Below are positions 52,490 to 61,900 of a DNA stretch of 64,000 bases, piece by piece. This stretch comes from Burkholderiaceae bacterium. Lineage in GTDB: Bacteria; Pseudomonadota; Gammaproteobacteria; Burkholderiales; Burkholderiaceae_E. The stretch is taken from assembly GCA_021166725.1 (NCBI GenBank), contig JAJPES010000027.1:37410-101409 (forward strand). The letters run 5' to 3'. Made by a program: the position numbers and the translations under genes. Below the pieces are notes generated by a model that worked only from the letters and a program-made list of their open reading frames with translations, was not told the DNA's origin and did not search any database. Position 1 is the first letter of the stretch. Each line of letters begins with the position of its first letter.

Positions 52490-53488
52490 ATGACCCCGCT
52501 GTCCGTTCTCGATCTCGTCCATGTGCGCGAAGGCGACACGCCGGCCGACGCGTTGCGCCATGCGCTCGAGCTCGCGCGGCATTGCGAGCGCTTCGGCTAC
52601 CGCCGCTACTGGATCGCCGAACACCACAACATGACGGGCATCGCCAGCGCGGCAACCTCGGTCGTCATCGGCTACATCGCCGGCGCAACGACCACGCTGC
52701 GCGTGGGTGCCGGCGGCATCATGCTGCCGAACCACTCTCCGCTGGTGATCGCCGAGCAGTTCGGCACGCTCGAGTCGCTGTATCCGGGGCGCATCGAACT
52801 CGGCCTCGGGCGTGCGCCGGGCACCGACCGGGTCACGATGCAGGCGCTGCGCCGCGACGCGAGCGCCGCGGACACCTTCGCCGACGACGTGCTCGAACTG
52901 CAGGCGCTGTTCGGACCGGTGCAGCCGGGGCAGCCTTATCAGGCCGTGCCGGGTGCCGGGCTGAACGTGCCGCTGTGGATCCTCGGTTCGAGCCTGTACG
53001 GTGCGCAGCTCGCTGCGGCGCTCGGCCTGCCGTACTCGTTCGCTTCGCACTTCGCGCCCGAGGCGCTGATGCACGCGCTCGCCGCCTATCGCGAGCGCTT
53101 CCGCGCGTCGACGCAGCTCGCCGCGCCGTACGCAATGCCCGCGGTGAATGTCGTCGTCGCCGATACCGACGACGAGGCGCGGCGACTCTTCACCAGCGCA
53201 CAACAGGCGTTCACGCGGATGATCCGCAATACGCGCGGTCGGCTGCCGGCGCCGATCGACGACATCGAGTCGTTCTGGACGCCGGCCGAGAAGGCGCAGG
53301 CCTCGCGCATGCTCTCGTGCTCCTTCGTCGGCTCGCCGGACACCGTGCGTCGCGAGCTGCAGGCTTTCGTCGCGCACACGAAGGCCGACGAGCTGATCGT
53401 CGCCTCGGCGATCTTCGACCCGGCCGCGCGGCGCAGGTCCTACGAGTTGCTCGCGCAGGCGTGGATCGGCGAGGCGCCCGATGCCTGA
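52490..53488 (+). CDS. Luciferase-like (LLM class) flavin-dependent oxidoreductase
   Basis: The 332-residue TIM-barrel protein has LLM markers: [63 protein letters not shown], and [29 protein letters not shown]. It belongs to the MsnO8-like group, which uses FMNH2; the substrate is unknown. It has no close operon partner: the heptamer repeat lies upstream and the SAM-II leader downstream. Confidence 0.9.
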   Translation: MTPLSVLDLVHVREGDTPADALRHALELARHCERFGYRRYWIAEHHNMTGIASAATSVVIGYIAGATTTLRVGAGGIMLPNHSPLVIAEQFGTLESLYPGRIELGLGRAPGTDRVTMQALRRDASAADTFADDVLELQALFGPVQPGQPYQAVPGAGLNVPLWILGSSLYGAQLAAALGLPYSFASHFAPEALMHALAAYRERFRASTQLAAPYAMPAVNVVVADTDDEARRLFTSAQQAFTRMIRNTRGRLPAPIDDIESFWTPAEKAQASRMLSCSFVGSPDTVRRELQAFVAHTKADELIVASAIFDPAARRRSYELLAQAWIGEAPDA

Positions 53489-53503
53489 CGGGGTCGGCGC
53501 CAT

Positions 53504-53533
53504 TTGACATCCGCCGCCCGGCGGACGTACCTT
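53504..53533 (+). promoter_or_regulatory. Promoter of the SAM-II riboswitch and metX
   Basis: A perfect TTGACA (53504-53509) is followed after 18 bp by TACCTT (53528-53533), a weak -10. Transcription would begin near 53540, just ahead of the aptamer. The TTGACATCC context is the same as in the toxin-antitoxin promoter. Confidence 0.5.
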
Positions 53534-53545
53534 TGAGCGGTCTCA

Positions 53546-53600
53546 TCGCGCCGATTTGAGGATCAGCTTGCGGGCGCGTTACAAGTACGGCTAAAGCGGC
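53546..53600 (+). ncRNA. SAM-II riboswitch
   Basis: The compact H-type pseudoknot of SAM-II can be traced: stem CGCGCC (53547-53552) with GGCGCG (53573-53578), the GATTTGAGGATCAG loop, GCTT (53566-53569) pairing with AAGC (53594-53597), and the conserved GGCTAAAG block (53589-53596). The UACAAGU stretch replaces the usual GAUAAAU. SAM-II normally controls methionine synthesis genes such as metA and metX; metX is the next gene. Confidence 0.88.
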
Positions 53601-53618
53601 CTGGTTCATTCCGATCGA

Positions 53619-53650
53619 GCCCGACCCGCCAGCAAGCCGGTCGGGCTTTT
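53619..53650 (+). terminator. Intrinsic terminator in the metX leader
   Basis: GCCCGACC and GGTCGGGC form a perfect 8-bp stem with a 12-nt loop, followed by TTTTCGTTTT. It is the clearest Rho-independent terminator in the window and lies between the SAM-II aptamer and metX, so SAM binding could end transcription here. An alternative antiterminator helix is not obvious by eye. Confidence 0.85.
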
Positions 53651-53667
53651 CGTTTTCGGACTTCGAA

Positions 53668-54921
53668 TTGGCTGCTCCGGATTCGCCTGTCCTGCATCCG
53701 CCCGAGCACGCGCCGGTGCGCGATGCGAGCGTTGCCCCTGTCGCGCCCGTCGCGATTCCCCCCGGTTCGGTCGGCATCGTCGAGCCTCGACGGATGCGCT
53801 TCGCCGAGCCCCTCGCGCTCGCCAGCGGCGCGTCGATCGCCGACTACGAGCTCGTCTATGAAACCTATGGAACGCTGGACGAAGCGCGCAGCAACGCGGT
53901 GCTCGTCTGCCATGCGCTGAACGCGGGGCATCACGTCGCCGGCACCTACGCCGCTTCGCCGAAGGACGTCGGCTGGTGGGACAACATGGTCGGCCCCGGC
54001 AAGCCGGTCGACACCGATCGCTTCTTCGTGATCGGCGTGAACAATCTCGGCAGCTGTTTCGGTTCGACCGGTCCGATGCATCCGAACCCGGCTACCGGCA
54101 AGCCCTACGGCCCCGACTTCCCGGTCGTGACCGTCGAGGACTGGGTGCACGCGCAGGCGCGGCTGGCCGATGCGCTCGGCATCGAGCGCTTCGCGGCGGT
54201 GATGGGCGGCAGCCTCGGCGGTATGCAGGCGCTCGCCTGGTCGATGCTGTACCCCGATCGAATCGCGCACTGCGTGGCGATCGCCACCGCGCCGAAGCTG
54301 TCCGCGCAGAACATCGCGTTCAACGAAGTCGCGCGCCGAGCGATCGTCACCGATCCCGACTTCCACGGCGGGCGTTTCTACGAGCACGGCGTGGTACCGG
54401 CGCGCGGACTGCAGGTGGCGCGGATGATCGGGCACATCACCTACCTGTCCGACGACGTGATGGCCGAGAAGTTCGGCCGCGCGCTGCGCAGGCACGTCAC
54501 CGACACGGCGCTGCGCAACGAGTACCGCTTCACCTTCGACGTGGAGTTCGAGATCGAGTCGTACCTGCGCTACCAGGGCGAGAAGTTCTCTTCGTACTTC
54601 GACGCCAACACGTACCTGCTGATCACGCGCGCGCTCGACTACTTCGATCCCGCGCTTGCGCACGGCGGGGATCTCGCTCGTGCGCTCGCCGGCACGAAGG
54701 CCGACTTCCTCCTCGTCTCGTTCACCACCGACTGGCGCTTCGCGCCCGATCGCAGCCGCGAGATCGTGGAGGCGCTGCTGGCCAACGGCCGGCGCGTCAC
54801 CTACGCGGAGGTCGATGCGCCGCACGGACACGACGCGTTCCTGCTCGAGGATCCGCAGTACGTTGCCGTGATGCGCACGTGGTTCGATCGCGTCGCAGCG
54901 CGCGCAGGGGCTGCACGATGA
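53668..54921 (+). CDS. metX: Homoserine O-acetyl/succinyltransferase MetX
   Basis: The protein is 417 residues from the TTG at 53668; a GTG at 53716 gives 401 residues and is equally plausible, since family proteins begin near [14 protein letters not shown]. MetX is an alpha/beta hydrolase acylating homoserine, the first committed step of methionine synthesis. The nucleophile is in [14 protein letters not shown], with the Asp in FTTDWRFAP and the His in [26 protein letters not shown] and [12 protein letters not shown] are hallmark blocks. It overlaps metW as ATGA. Confidence 0.95.
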   Translation: MAAPDSPVLHPPEHAPVRDASVAPVAPVAIPPGSVGIVEPRRMRFAEPLALASGASIADYELVYETYGTLDEARSNAVLVCHALNAGHHVAGTYAASPKDVGWWDNMVGPGKPVDTDRFFVIGVNNLGSCFGSTGPMHPNPATGKPYGPDFPVVTVEDWVHAQARLADALGIERFAAVMGGSLGGMQALAWSMLYPDRIAHCVAIATAPKLSAQNIAFNEVARRAIVTDPDFHGGRFYEHGVVPARGLQVARMIGHITYLSDDVMAEKFGRALRRHVTDTALRNEYRFTFDVEFEIESYLRYQGEKFSSYFDANTYLLITRALDYFDPALAHGGDLARALAGTKADFLLVSFTTDWRFAPDRSREIVEALLANGRRVTYAEVDAPHGHDAFLLEDPQYVAVMRTWFDRVAARAGAAR

Positions 54922-55559
54922 GCGTGCCGTCGGTTGCGACTGCAGCGGCGTCCGCGAGCCGGCCGGTATCGGCGAACGGGTTGCGCGCCGATCTCTCGCT
55001 GATCGCCGCGTGGATCTCGCCGGGTTCGCGCGTGCTCGACCTGGGCTGCGGCGACGGCGCGTTGATGGCGCACCTGCAGCGGGCCAAGGCCTGCCGCGGC
55101 TACGGCGTCGAGATCAACGATGCGCAACTGCTCGCGTGCATGCGCCGCGGAGTCGACGTCATCCAGCAGAACATCGAGGCCGGCCTGGGGATGTTCCACG
55201 CGCTCGCCTTCGACGTCGTCGTGCTGTCGATGGCGATCCAGGCGACGCGCGAGACCGAGCGGGTGCTGCGCGAGATGAGCGAGGTCGCCCGCGAAGGCAT
55301 TGTGTCGTTCCCGAACTTCGGACACTGGTATCACGCGTGGTCGATCCTGCGCGGACGCATGCCGGTGTCGCGCGAGATGCCTTACGCCTGGTACGACACG
55401 CCGAACCTGCATCTGTCCACGGTGCGCGACTTCGAGGACTTTCTCGATCGGCTGGGGCTCGACGTCACCGCGCGCGCTTTCCTCGTCGACGGCCGCCCGG
55501 TGCGCCGTCTTGCCGGGCTTCGCGCCACGCAGGCGATCTACCGCTTCCGGCGTCGCTGA
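54918..55559 (+). CDS. metW: Methionine biosynthesis protein MetW
   Basis: The 213-residue protein has a class I methyltransferase fold ([16 protein letters not shown]) and MetW blocks: [27 protein letters not shown], and [23 protein letters not shown]. MetW partners MetX and stimulates it in other proteobacteria. Translation is coupled to metX by the 4-bp overlap, so it is under the same SAM-II control. Confidence 0.95.
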   Translation: MSVPSVATAAASASRPVSANGLRADLSLIAAWISPGSRVLDLGCGDGALMAHLQRAKACRGYGVEINDAQLLACMRRGVDVIQQNIEAGLGMFHALAFDVVVLSMAIQATRETERVLREMSEVAREGIVSFPNFGHWYHAWSILRGRMPVSREMPYAWYDTPNLHLSTVRDFEDFLDRLGLDVTARAFLVDGRPVRRLAGLRATQAIYRFRRR

Positions 55560-55676
55560 CGCACCGGCGGCGTCTTTCGGGCCGGCAGCCGCCGCAGGCA
55601 CACGAGCGGCGCGTTATCGCGCAGGCGCCCAGCCTGCCCGGCGCGCCGTTGCACCTGCGCCCGGGCGCTCCGCAGC

Positions 55677-55973
55677 TCAGCGCACGTCGGCGAACTCGGG
55701 CGTGCGCTCGAGGATCGCCCGCGCGAACGGGCAGGTGGACCGCAGCCGCAGCTTTCCGTCGCGTGCCCACTGCGCGATCTCGGCCACCAGCCTGCGTCCG
55801 CAGCCGGAGCCGCGCAGCTCGTCGTCGATCCACGTGTGGTCGATCGTCGTGTACTGCGGTGCGCGCGTGTACCTGAGCTCGGCTACACGTTCGCCCCGGC
55901 GCAGGACGTAGAACACCCCGCCGTCGGCGTTTTCGGTGTGCAGGATCGGATCGTCGCAACGAGGCGTAGTCAT
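55677..55973 (-). CDS. GNAT-type N-acetyltransferase (COG2388, small)
   Basis: The 98-residue protein is a short Gcn5-related fold as in YjdJ-like proteins: GVFYVLRRGERVAELRYTR, then DHTWIDDELRGSGCGRRLVAEIAQWARDGKLRLRSTCPFA with the acetyl-CoA loop (RGSGCGRRL). The substrate is unknown. It lies 19 bp downstream of the dehydrogenase on the same strand and may be the last gene of that operon. Confidence 0.85.
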   Translation of the reverse strand: MTTPRCDDPILHTENADGGVFYVLRRGERVAELRYTRAPQYTTIDHTWIDDELRGSGCGRRLVAEIAQWARDGKLRLRSTCPFARAILERTPEFADVR

Positions 55974-55992
55974 GCCCGGCCTCCCGGTTCGT

Positions 55993-57186
55993 TCACAATG
56001 GCGCCCCCGGTTCGAGGCGCAACACGCTGCCGTCGTCCTCGTCGGTGAGCAGGTACAGCAAGCCGTCGCGGGATGCGCGCACGTCGCGCACCCGCTGTTG
56101 CAGGTCCTGCAGCAAGCGCTCTTCCTGCACGACGCGGTTGTCGGCGATGATCAGGCGCGACAGCAGGCGGAATTTCAGCGATCCGACGAACGCGTCGCCG
56201 CGCCATTGCGGGAATCGGTGGCCGGTATAGAAGGCCAGCCCCGACGGCGCGATCGACGGCGTCCACTGCCACACCGGCGGCGTGACGTCGGACCGCTCGG
56301 TCCCTTCACCGATCGTGAAGCCGGTCACGTATTCCTTGCCGTAGGTGATCACCGGCCAGCCGTAGTTGCCGCCGGCGCGGACGATGTTCACCTCGTCGCC
56401 GCCCTGGGGCCCGTGTTCGTCGATCCACAATCCGCCGGTGGCCGGATTCAGCGCCGCTCCCTGCACGTTGCGAAAGCCGTAGGCGTAGATGTCGGGCAGC
56501 GCCCCTTCGCGGCCGACGAAGGGGTTGTCGTCCGGCACGCTGCCGTCGGGGCGGACGCGGACGATCTTGCCGTAGTGATTGTCCAGTTGTTGCACGCGGT
56601 CGCGGTGCGTGTAGCGGTCGCCCATCGTGATGAACATCGTTCCGTCGCCGGCGAAGACGATGCGCGAGCCGAAATGGTTGCCTCCGGTCGAAGCGTCCTT
56701 TTGCGCCCAGATGCGCGTGGCATTGCGCAATGCCGGTGTCGGTCCGTCGACGAACTCCGCCCGTGCGACTGCCGTGCGCGCTCCGCCGTCGACCGGCTCG
56801 GCATACGAGAGGAACAGCGCCTGCGACACGCCGAAGTCGGGCGCGAGCACGACGTCCAGCAGCCCGCCCTGGCCGCGTGCGAAGACCTTCGGCACGCCGT
56901 CGAGCGGTTTCGACAGCCGCCCCTGCAGCGAAACGACGCGCAGCCGTCCCGGACGTTCGGTGACGAGCATGCGTCCGTCGGGCAGGAACGCGAGCGACCA
57001 CGGGTGCTCGAGGCCCGAGGCGACGCGCACGACGCGCGGCGCCGGCGAAGCGCCCGGCGCCTGCGCCCGCGCGCTCGAGACGGAGCCGGTCCATCCGGCG
57101 GCAGCGCCTGCGCCGACGAGCGCGCCGCGCGAGAGCGTGCGCAGCGCGTCGCGCCGGGCACGGTTGCGCAGATCGATTTCGTTCAT
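55993..57186 (-). CDS. PQQ-dependent sugar dehydrogenase-like protein (YliI/Asd family)
   Basis: The 397-residue protein has a signal with RRDALRT before a hydrophobic core, possibly Tat-dependent, ending ARAQA. The six-bladed propeller of soluble aldose dehydrogenases is evident from LEHPWSLAFLPDGRMLVTERPGRL, GGNHFGSRIVFAGDG, EHGPQGGDEVN and GHRFPQWRGDAFVGSLKF. It oxidises sugars in the periplasm. It overlaps the cupin gene as ATGA, so it is the third gene of the RuBisCO-like operon. Confidence 0.88.
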   Translation of the reverse strand: MNEIDLRNRARRDALRTLSRGALVGAGAAAGWTGSVSSARAQAPGASPAPRVVRVASGLEHPWSLAFLPDGRMLVTERPGRLRVVSLQGRLSKPLDGVPKVFARGQGGLLDVVLAPDFGVSQALFLSYAEPVDGGARTAVARAEFVDGPTPALRNATRIWAQKDASTGGNHFGSRIVFAGDGTMFITMGDRYTHRDRVQQLDNHYGKIVRVRPDGSVPDDNPFVGREGALPDIYAYGFRNVQGAALNPATGGLWIDEHGPQGGDEVNIVRAGGNYGWPVITYGKEYVTGFTIGEGTERSDVTPPVWQWTPSIAPSGLAFYTGHRFPQWRGDAFVGSLKFRLLSRLIIADNRVVQEERLLQDLQQRVRDVRASRDGLLYLLTDEDDGSVLRLEPGAPL

Positions 57187-57644
57187 CCGGGTCCCCCCGT
57201 CGTGCGGATGAATGCCGCGATCTCGGGATCGGCGCGCAGCGCGTCGAGTTCGGCTTCGTCGGGCAGATGCGGGCGATCGCGGTCGCGGTTCACCAGGCAA
57301 AGGAAGCCCAGCGGCTCGTCGTCGGCGCGGAACTGGTGCCAGGTCTGCGGATCGATCGAGACGAGGTCGTGCTCGGCGATCTCGTGGATGCGATCTCCGA
57401 CCAGGCAACGTCCTCGTCCGCGCAGCACGAGCACCGCATGCCGATGCTGGTGCCGCTCGAGCGTCGAGTGGCCGCCGGGGGCGATCTCGAAGTAGCGCAA
57501 CTGGCAGCCGAGATCGGCTTCGTCGAACAGCAACTGGCGCGTGATGTCGCGAAACGGCGCGCTGCCGGCGTCCTTGTACGGCGCGACGGCGACCCGCTCC
57601 CAGCGCGCGGTGCCGATGCGGCGTCGCCGTGGCGAGTCGGTCAT
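57183..57644 (-). CDS. Cupin-domain protein
   Basis: The 153-residue cytosolic protein has one cupin domain: GGHSTLERHQHRHAVLVLRGRGRCLVGDR carries the metal-binding His residues, and IDPQTWHQFRADDEPLGFLCLVNRDRDRP the second motif. The role is unknown; single cupins often isomerise sugars or bind metal. It overlaps the RuBisCO-like gene and the dehydrogenase gene by 4 bp each. Confidence 0.85.
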   Translation of the reverse strand: MTDSPRRRRIGTARWERVAVAPYKDAGSAPFRDITRQLLFDEADLGCQLRYFEIAPGGHSTLERHQHRHAVLVLRGRGRCLVGDRIHEIAEHDLVSIDPQTWHQFRADDEPLGFLCLVNRDRDRPHLPDEAELDALRADPEIAAFIRTTGGPG

Positions 57645-58834
57645 CGGGCAGCTCCTGCCCGACTCGCTGCCGTCGGTTCGTCGTCCGTGCCGCGCGCTTC
57701 GGCGACGCGACGCGCGAATTTCGCGGCGCGCTCGGCGAGCGCGTCGCCGGCGCGCAGCAGGTCGCCGCCGATCAGCAGCATCGTGTCCGGGCCGTAGGCG
57801 CCGACGATCTCGTCGACGCGTTCCAGGCGCATGCCGCCGGCCGGAACCGGCATCGCCGGCGCATGCGGGCCGAGCGGCCCGCGCGCACGATCGGCGATCG
57901 CCAGGCAGTCGGCGCGCGCATGGGGAAAGCGTCCGCCCCAGTTCGGGAAGATCGTCGCGTCGGCGCCGAACAGGCGGAACAGCCGCCCGAGCAGCAGCGG
58001 CGGCGCGATGCGCAGATGACCGGCGAGCGCCGGATGCGCGAGCAACGGCACTCCGGCCTCGGCGCGGACGAGCTCCGCGAATGCGGGGACGCCGATGATC
58101 ATCGGGCAGCACAGCAACGCCCCGACGCCTTCGTCGCCGGCCACGCGCAGTTGCGCGGCGAGGCGTCGGGGTCCTCCGGAGAGCGTGGGCGCGTAGATCG
58201 ATCGGTGGCCGGCAAGGGGGCCGCCGGCTTCGTGCTTCTCGCGATTCGCGCGCTCGATCGCGCGCTGCACGAGCGGCACTCGTTGCGCGAAGGGAGCGCA
58301 CGACTGGTCCGCGATGCCGTGGTCGTCCTTGATGACGTCGATGCCCGCGCGAGCGAGCACGAAGGCGAGATCGGCGAGGGCGCGCGCATCGAGCCCCTGC
58401 GGCTTGAGTGCCGTGCAGCCGAGCGGGCGGCCCGTCACGGGCCGGTCGGCGGCTGCAGAGACGGCAGCACGCCACCCGGCGATGCCGAAGCGCGGTCCCG
58501 GCAGTTTCGCCAGCGTCGCGGCGGGAAGATCGAGATCGATCAACTCGACATCGGGTTGCAGCGAGCAGTTGCCGAACACGACGTTGAGCATCTGCCCCGG
58601 CTCGTCGCCGGTCGTTTCGACGGCGAGCGCGAGCACGACGTCGAAGCGGTCGTCGACCTGCGGCGACGGCACGATGTCGAGGACTTCGCCGACGATCTCG
58701 GCGCGCACGCGTTCGTCGCGCACCGCCTCGATCGGCATCTCGATCGACTGCTCGACGGCGAGCGCGCGCGCCCGCGCGTCGATCGCATCGGCGGAGCACT
58801 GCAGCCGGTAGCGCACGGACATCCGGGCAGACAT
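57641..58834 (-). CDS. RuBisCO-like protein (form IV)
   Basis: The 397-residue protein has a RuBisCO large-subunit fold: TALKPQGL with K144 (K175 of RuBisCO), GIDVIKDDHG with K169, D170, D171 and H172 where RuBisCO has KDDE (E204 changed to His), and PAGGM (A332) where the Ser-Gly-Gly loop stands. Loop 6 lysine is absent. It therefore cannot fix CO2 and probably enolises or decarboxylates a different 2-keto sugar phosphate, as other RLPs do. Start ATG 58834 or 58822. It leads a three-gene operon with coupled starts. Confidence 0.9.
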   Translation of the reverse strand: MSARMSVRYRLQCSADAIDARARALAVEQSIEMPIEAVRDERVRAEIVGEVLDIVPSPQVDDRFDVVLALAVETTGDEPGQMLNVVFGNCSLQPDVELIDLDLPAATLAKLPGPRFGIAGWRAAVSAAADRPVTGRPLGCTALKPQGLDARALADLAFVLARAGIDVIKDDHGIADQSCAPFAQRVPLVQRAIERANREKHEAGGPLAGHRSIYAPTLSGGPRRLAAQLRVAGDEGVGALLCCPMIIGVPAFAELVRAEAGVPLLAHPALAGHLRIAPPLLLGRLFRLFGADATIFPNWGGRFPHARADCLAIADRARGPLGPHAPAMPVPAGGMRLERVDEIVGAYGPDTMLLIGGDLLRAGDALAERAAKFARRVAEARGTDDEPTAASRAGAAR

Positions 58835-58992
58835 CCGTCAAGCATACCGCCCACCCTTCGGCTGCCCGACCGAAGGCCTCGTCCGAAGGGGCATCGGCCA
58901 TCGGCCGCGCGGGCGATACACGGCCCGACGATCGATCGTGGCGCGACCGATGTCCGATGGTCGGCAGCAACCGCCGCGCATAGCCTGGCGGC

Positions 58993-61900
58993 ATGGATCG
59001 CGAACTTCATCCGCGCCGCAGCGATTCGCGCAGTGGCGCCTGGCGCCTTTCCTTCCGGCGGCGGTCCGGCTGCTTCGCGCGCCTGCTGGCCGCCGCATGG
59101 TTCTTCGTTTCATCGACCGCTGCGAACGGTGCCGACGGGCTTGCGGCGATCTTCGGCGGCGTGTCGTCGTCGCCGGGCACCTGCACGCCGGCCGGCGGGG
59201 CTGCGGGCGTGGGCGGCTCGCCGTTTCCGATCGGCGGGGGCATCGGCATCGGCGTTGGCGGCGGCGCGATCGCGCAGTTCGTCGCCGAAGTGGAGCGGGC
59301 CAGCCGGCCGCCGCGACCGGCGCCGGTGGGCTGCGATGCGCCGCCGCCGCGGCGCCGCGAACCGGCGAGCCTGGCGTCGTCGTCGCTCGACCGATCGGCA
59401 GGAAACCCGGTCGACGTCGTCACCGGCAACAAATACGAACGGCAGGTCGATGTCGTGCTGGCGCATCCGCAGTCGAGCGTGCTGTCGCCCGACGGCCTGG
59501 CCGATGCCTTCGGCCTGCCGCAGGACGATACGCTGAACCTGCTCGTCGCGCGGCACTACAACAGCCGCAGCGATTTCGCGTTGGCGCTCGGGCGCGGATG
59601 GAGTCACAGCTTCGAGACGAGGCTGGCGCGCATCGTGCGCGACGGTCGCGTCGAGCTGCAGATCGTCCAGGGTGATGGACGGCGCATCGTGTTTCGCCGG
59701 CAGCGCGCAACGGCGGGCCGTGCGGATGCGGGCGAAGCGCGACGCTATGCAGCACGCACGATCGACGACGGCCTGGTCGACGAGCAGCATGGCGCCGGCA
59801 CGCCGGTCGCCTACGTCTGGCGCTGGCCGGGAGGCCGGCTGTTGCATTTCGATCGCGACGGGCAGCTCGAATCGATCGTGTCCGCCGACCTCGACACGAT
59901 TCGGGTCCGTCGCGACGAGCGGGGCCGCGTCGTCGAAGTGCGCGACGACGCAGGGCGGACGATCGGCTTCGAATACGACGACACCCGGCTCGTCGCGCTG
60001 CGATTACCCGACGGACAGCGCATCCGCTACGAATTCGACGCACACCGCCAGCTCGTCGCGGTGCGCTATCCGGACGGACGCGCGCTGCGCTACGAGTACG
60101 GCGATCCGCGTGCGTTCCATCGGCTCACGTCGGTGATCGATACCGACGGAAGACGCAGCGAGTATCGATACGGCGACGATGGCCGCGTGCGGAGCTCGCG
60201 CGCCATCGGGCAGGCCGAAGGGCAGGCGCTGCGCTTCGAGTACGAGTTGCCGGCGACGGCAGGCGCACGTGGCACGACGACGGTCCGCGTCGGCGACACC
60301 GTCACGCGCTATCGCTGGCTCGACGCGAGCGGCGAGCCGATGCTCGTCGAATCCGATGGCGACGGCTGCTGGCGTTGCCCGGCGGTCGGGTCGAGGGTGC
60401 GCGTCGGTGCCGCAGGAAGCGTCGTCGCGCTGGGCGAGATGCGCATCCGCCGCGACGCGCAGGGACGCGTCGTCGAGCGCCGTGTCCCCGCGCAGGACGG
60501 GCGTGCCGCATGGTTCGAGCGCGTCTCCTATGCCGCGGGATCGCCATGGCCGACGCCGATCCGGATCGTGCGTCCGAGCGTGGTTCCCGGGCGCGAGACG
60601 CGGATCGAACTGCGCTACAACGATCGGATGCAGGTCGCCGCCGTCGAGTTCGACGGCCATCTGCCCGACGACGACGGCGCTCAGGAGTTGCGTGCGCTCG
60701 TGCGCTTCGAGTACGCCGGCTTCGACACCCGACCGGAGCGTGCCGCAGTGCGCGGTCGCCTTGCGGCGATCGTGCGCGTCTCGCCCGACGGCAGCCTGCA
60801 ACGGACCGCGTTCCGTCACGACGCACAGCGTCGCCTCGTCGGCATCGAGGCCGAAGCGACGACTTCCCATCGGATCGAGCGCGACGCGCTCGGGCGCGCA
60901 GTCGCAGAGCGCCTGCCCGACGGCGCGACGCGGCGCCGCAGCTTCGATGCGGCCTGGCGGCTGGCGAGCACGGCCGCGCGCGGAACGACGATCTCGTTCG
61001 GCTACGACGACGCAGGGAGGCCGCGGACGATCGAATGGTCCGGCGGCGAGCGATGGACGATCCGCCTCGCCGCTGCCGCGATCGAGATCGAGTCGAATCA
61101 CGGGTGGCGCGAGCGGATCGTGCCCGGCGCGAAGCGGGTAGTCGCTCCCGGCCTGCCGGTGGCGATTGCGCGCATCGAGTCGGGGCGACACGTGCTCGTC
61201 GATGCACGGGGCCGGCGAACCGAGCGCCGATACGACGATCTCGGCCGGCTCGTCGAAACGCGTTCGCCGGGCGAAGGGCGAAAACGCTATCGCTACGACG
61301 GCTTCGGGCGCCTGGCGAGCATCGCCTTCGCCGACGGCAGCGTCGATTCGCGCGAGCACGACGCGGGTGGTCGGCTGGTGCGCCGGCTGCAGCGTTCCGC
61401 CGACGACCGTGCGGAGACGACCTTCCGCTACCAAGGCGCGCAGTTGTACGCGATCGAGCACGACGGGCAGCGTTCGATCGTGCGGCACGACGACGAAGGT
61501 CGCGTCGTCGAGCGGCTCGAGACGCGCGACGGCCACGACTATCACGAGCGGCTCGAGTACGACGCGCGCGGACGGCTGGCAATGCAGATGCTCGCCGACG
61601 GCACGCGGCTGCGGCATCGCTACGACGCGCAAGGCCGCCGCGAGGCGCTCGAGCTGGCGCTCCCCAAGGCCGGTTTTCGCAGCCTGGTACGGCGCGTCGC
61701 CGGCGGCGAGCCGGACCGTATGCTGCTCGAACTGGGCAACGGTATCCGCTTCGAGCGACGCGACGACGCGGCAGGACAGCCGGTGTCGCTCGCCTGGCGG
61801 CGAAGCGGTGAAGTCCCGGACGTCATTGCCGGCGATGCGGCGCAGGCGCTGCCTTTTCGTCGATTGCACTGGGATACGGCCGGCCTGCCGTTGGCCATAG

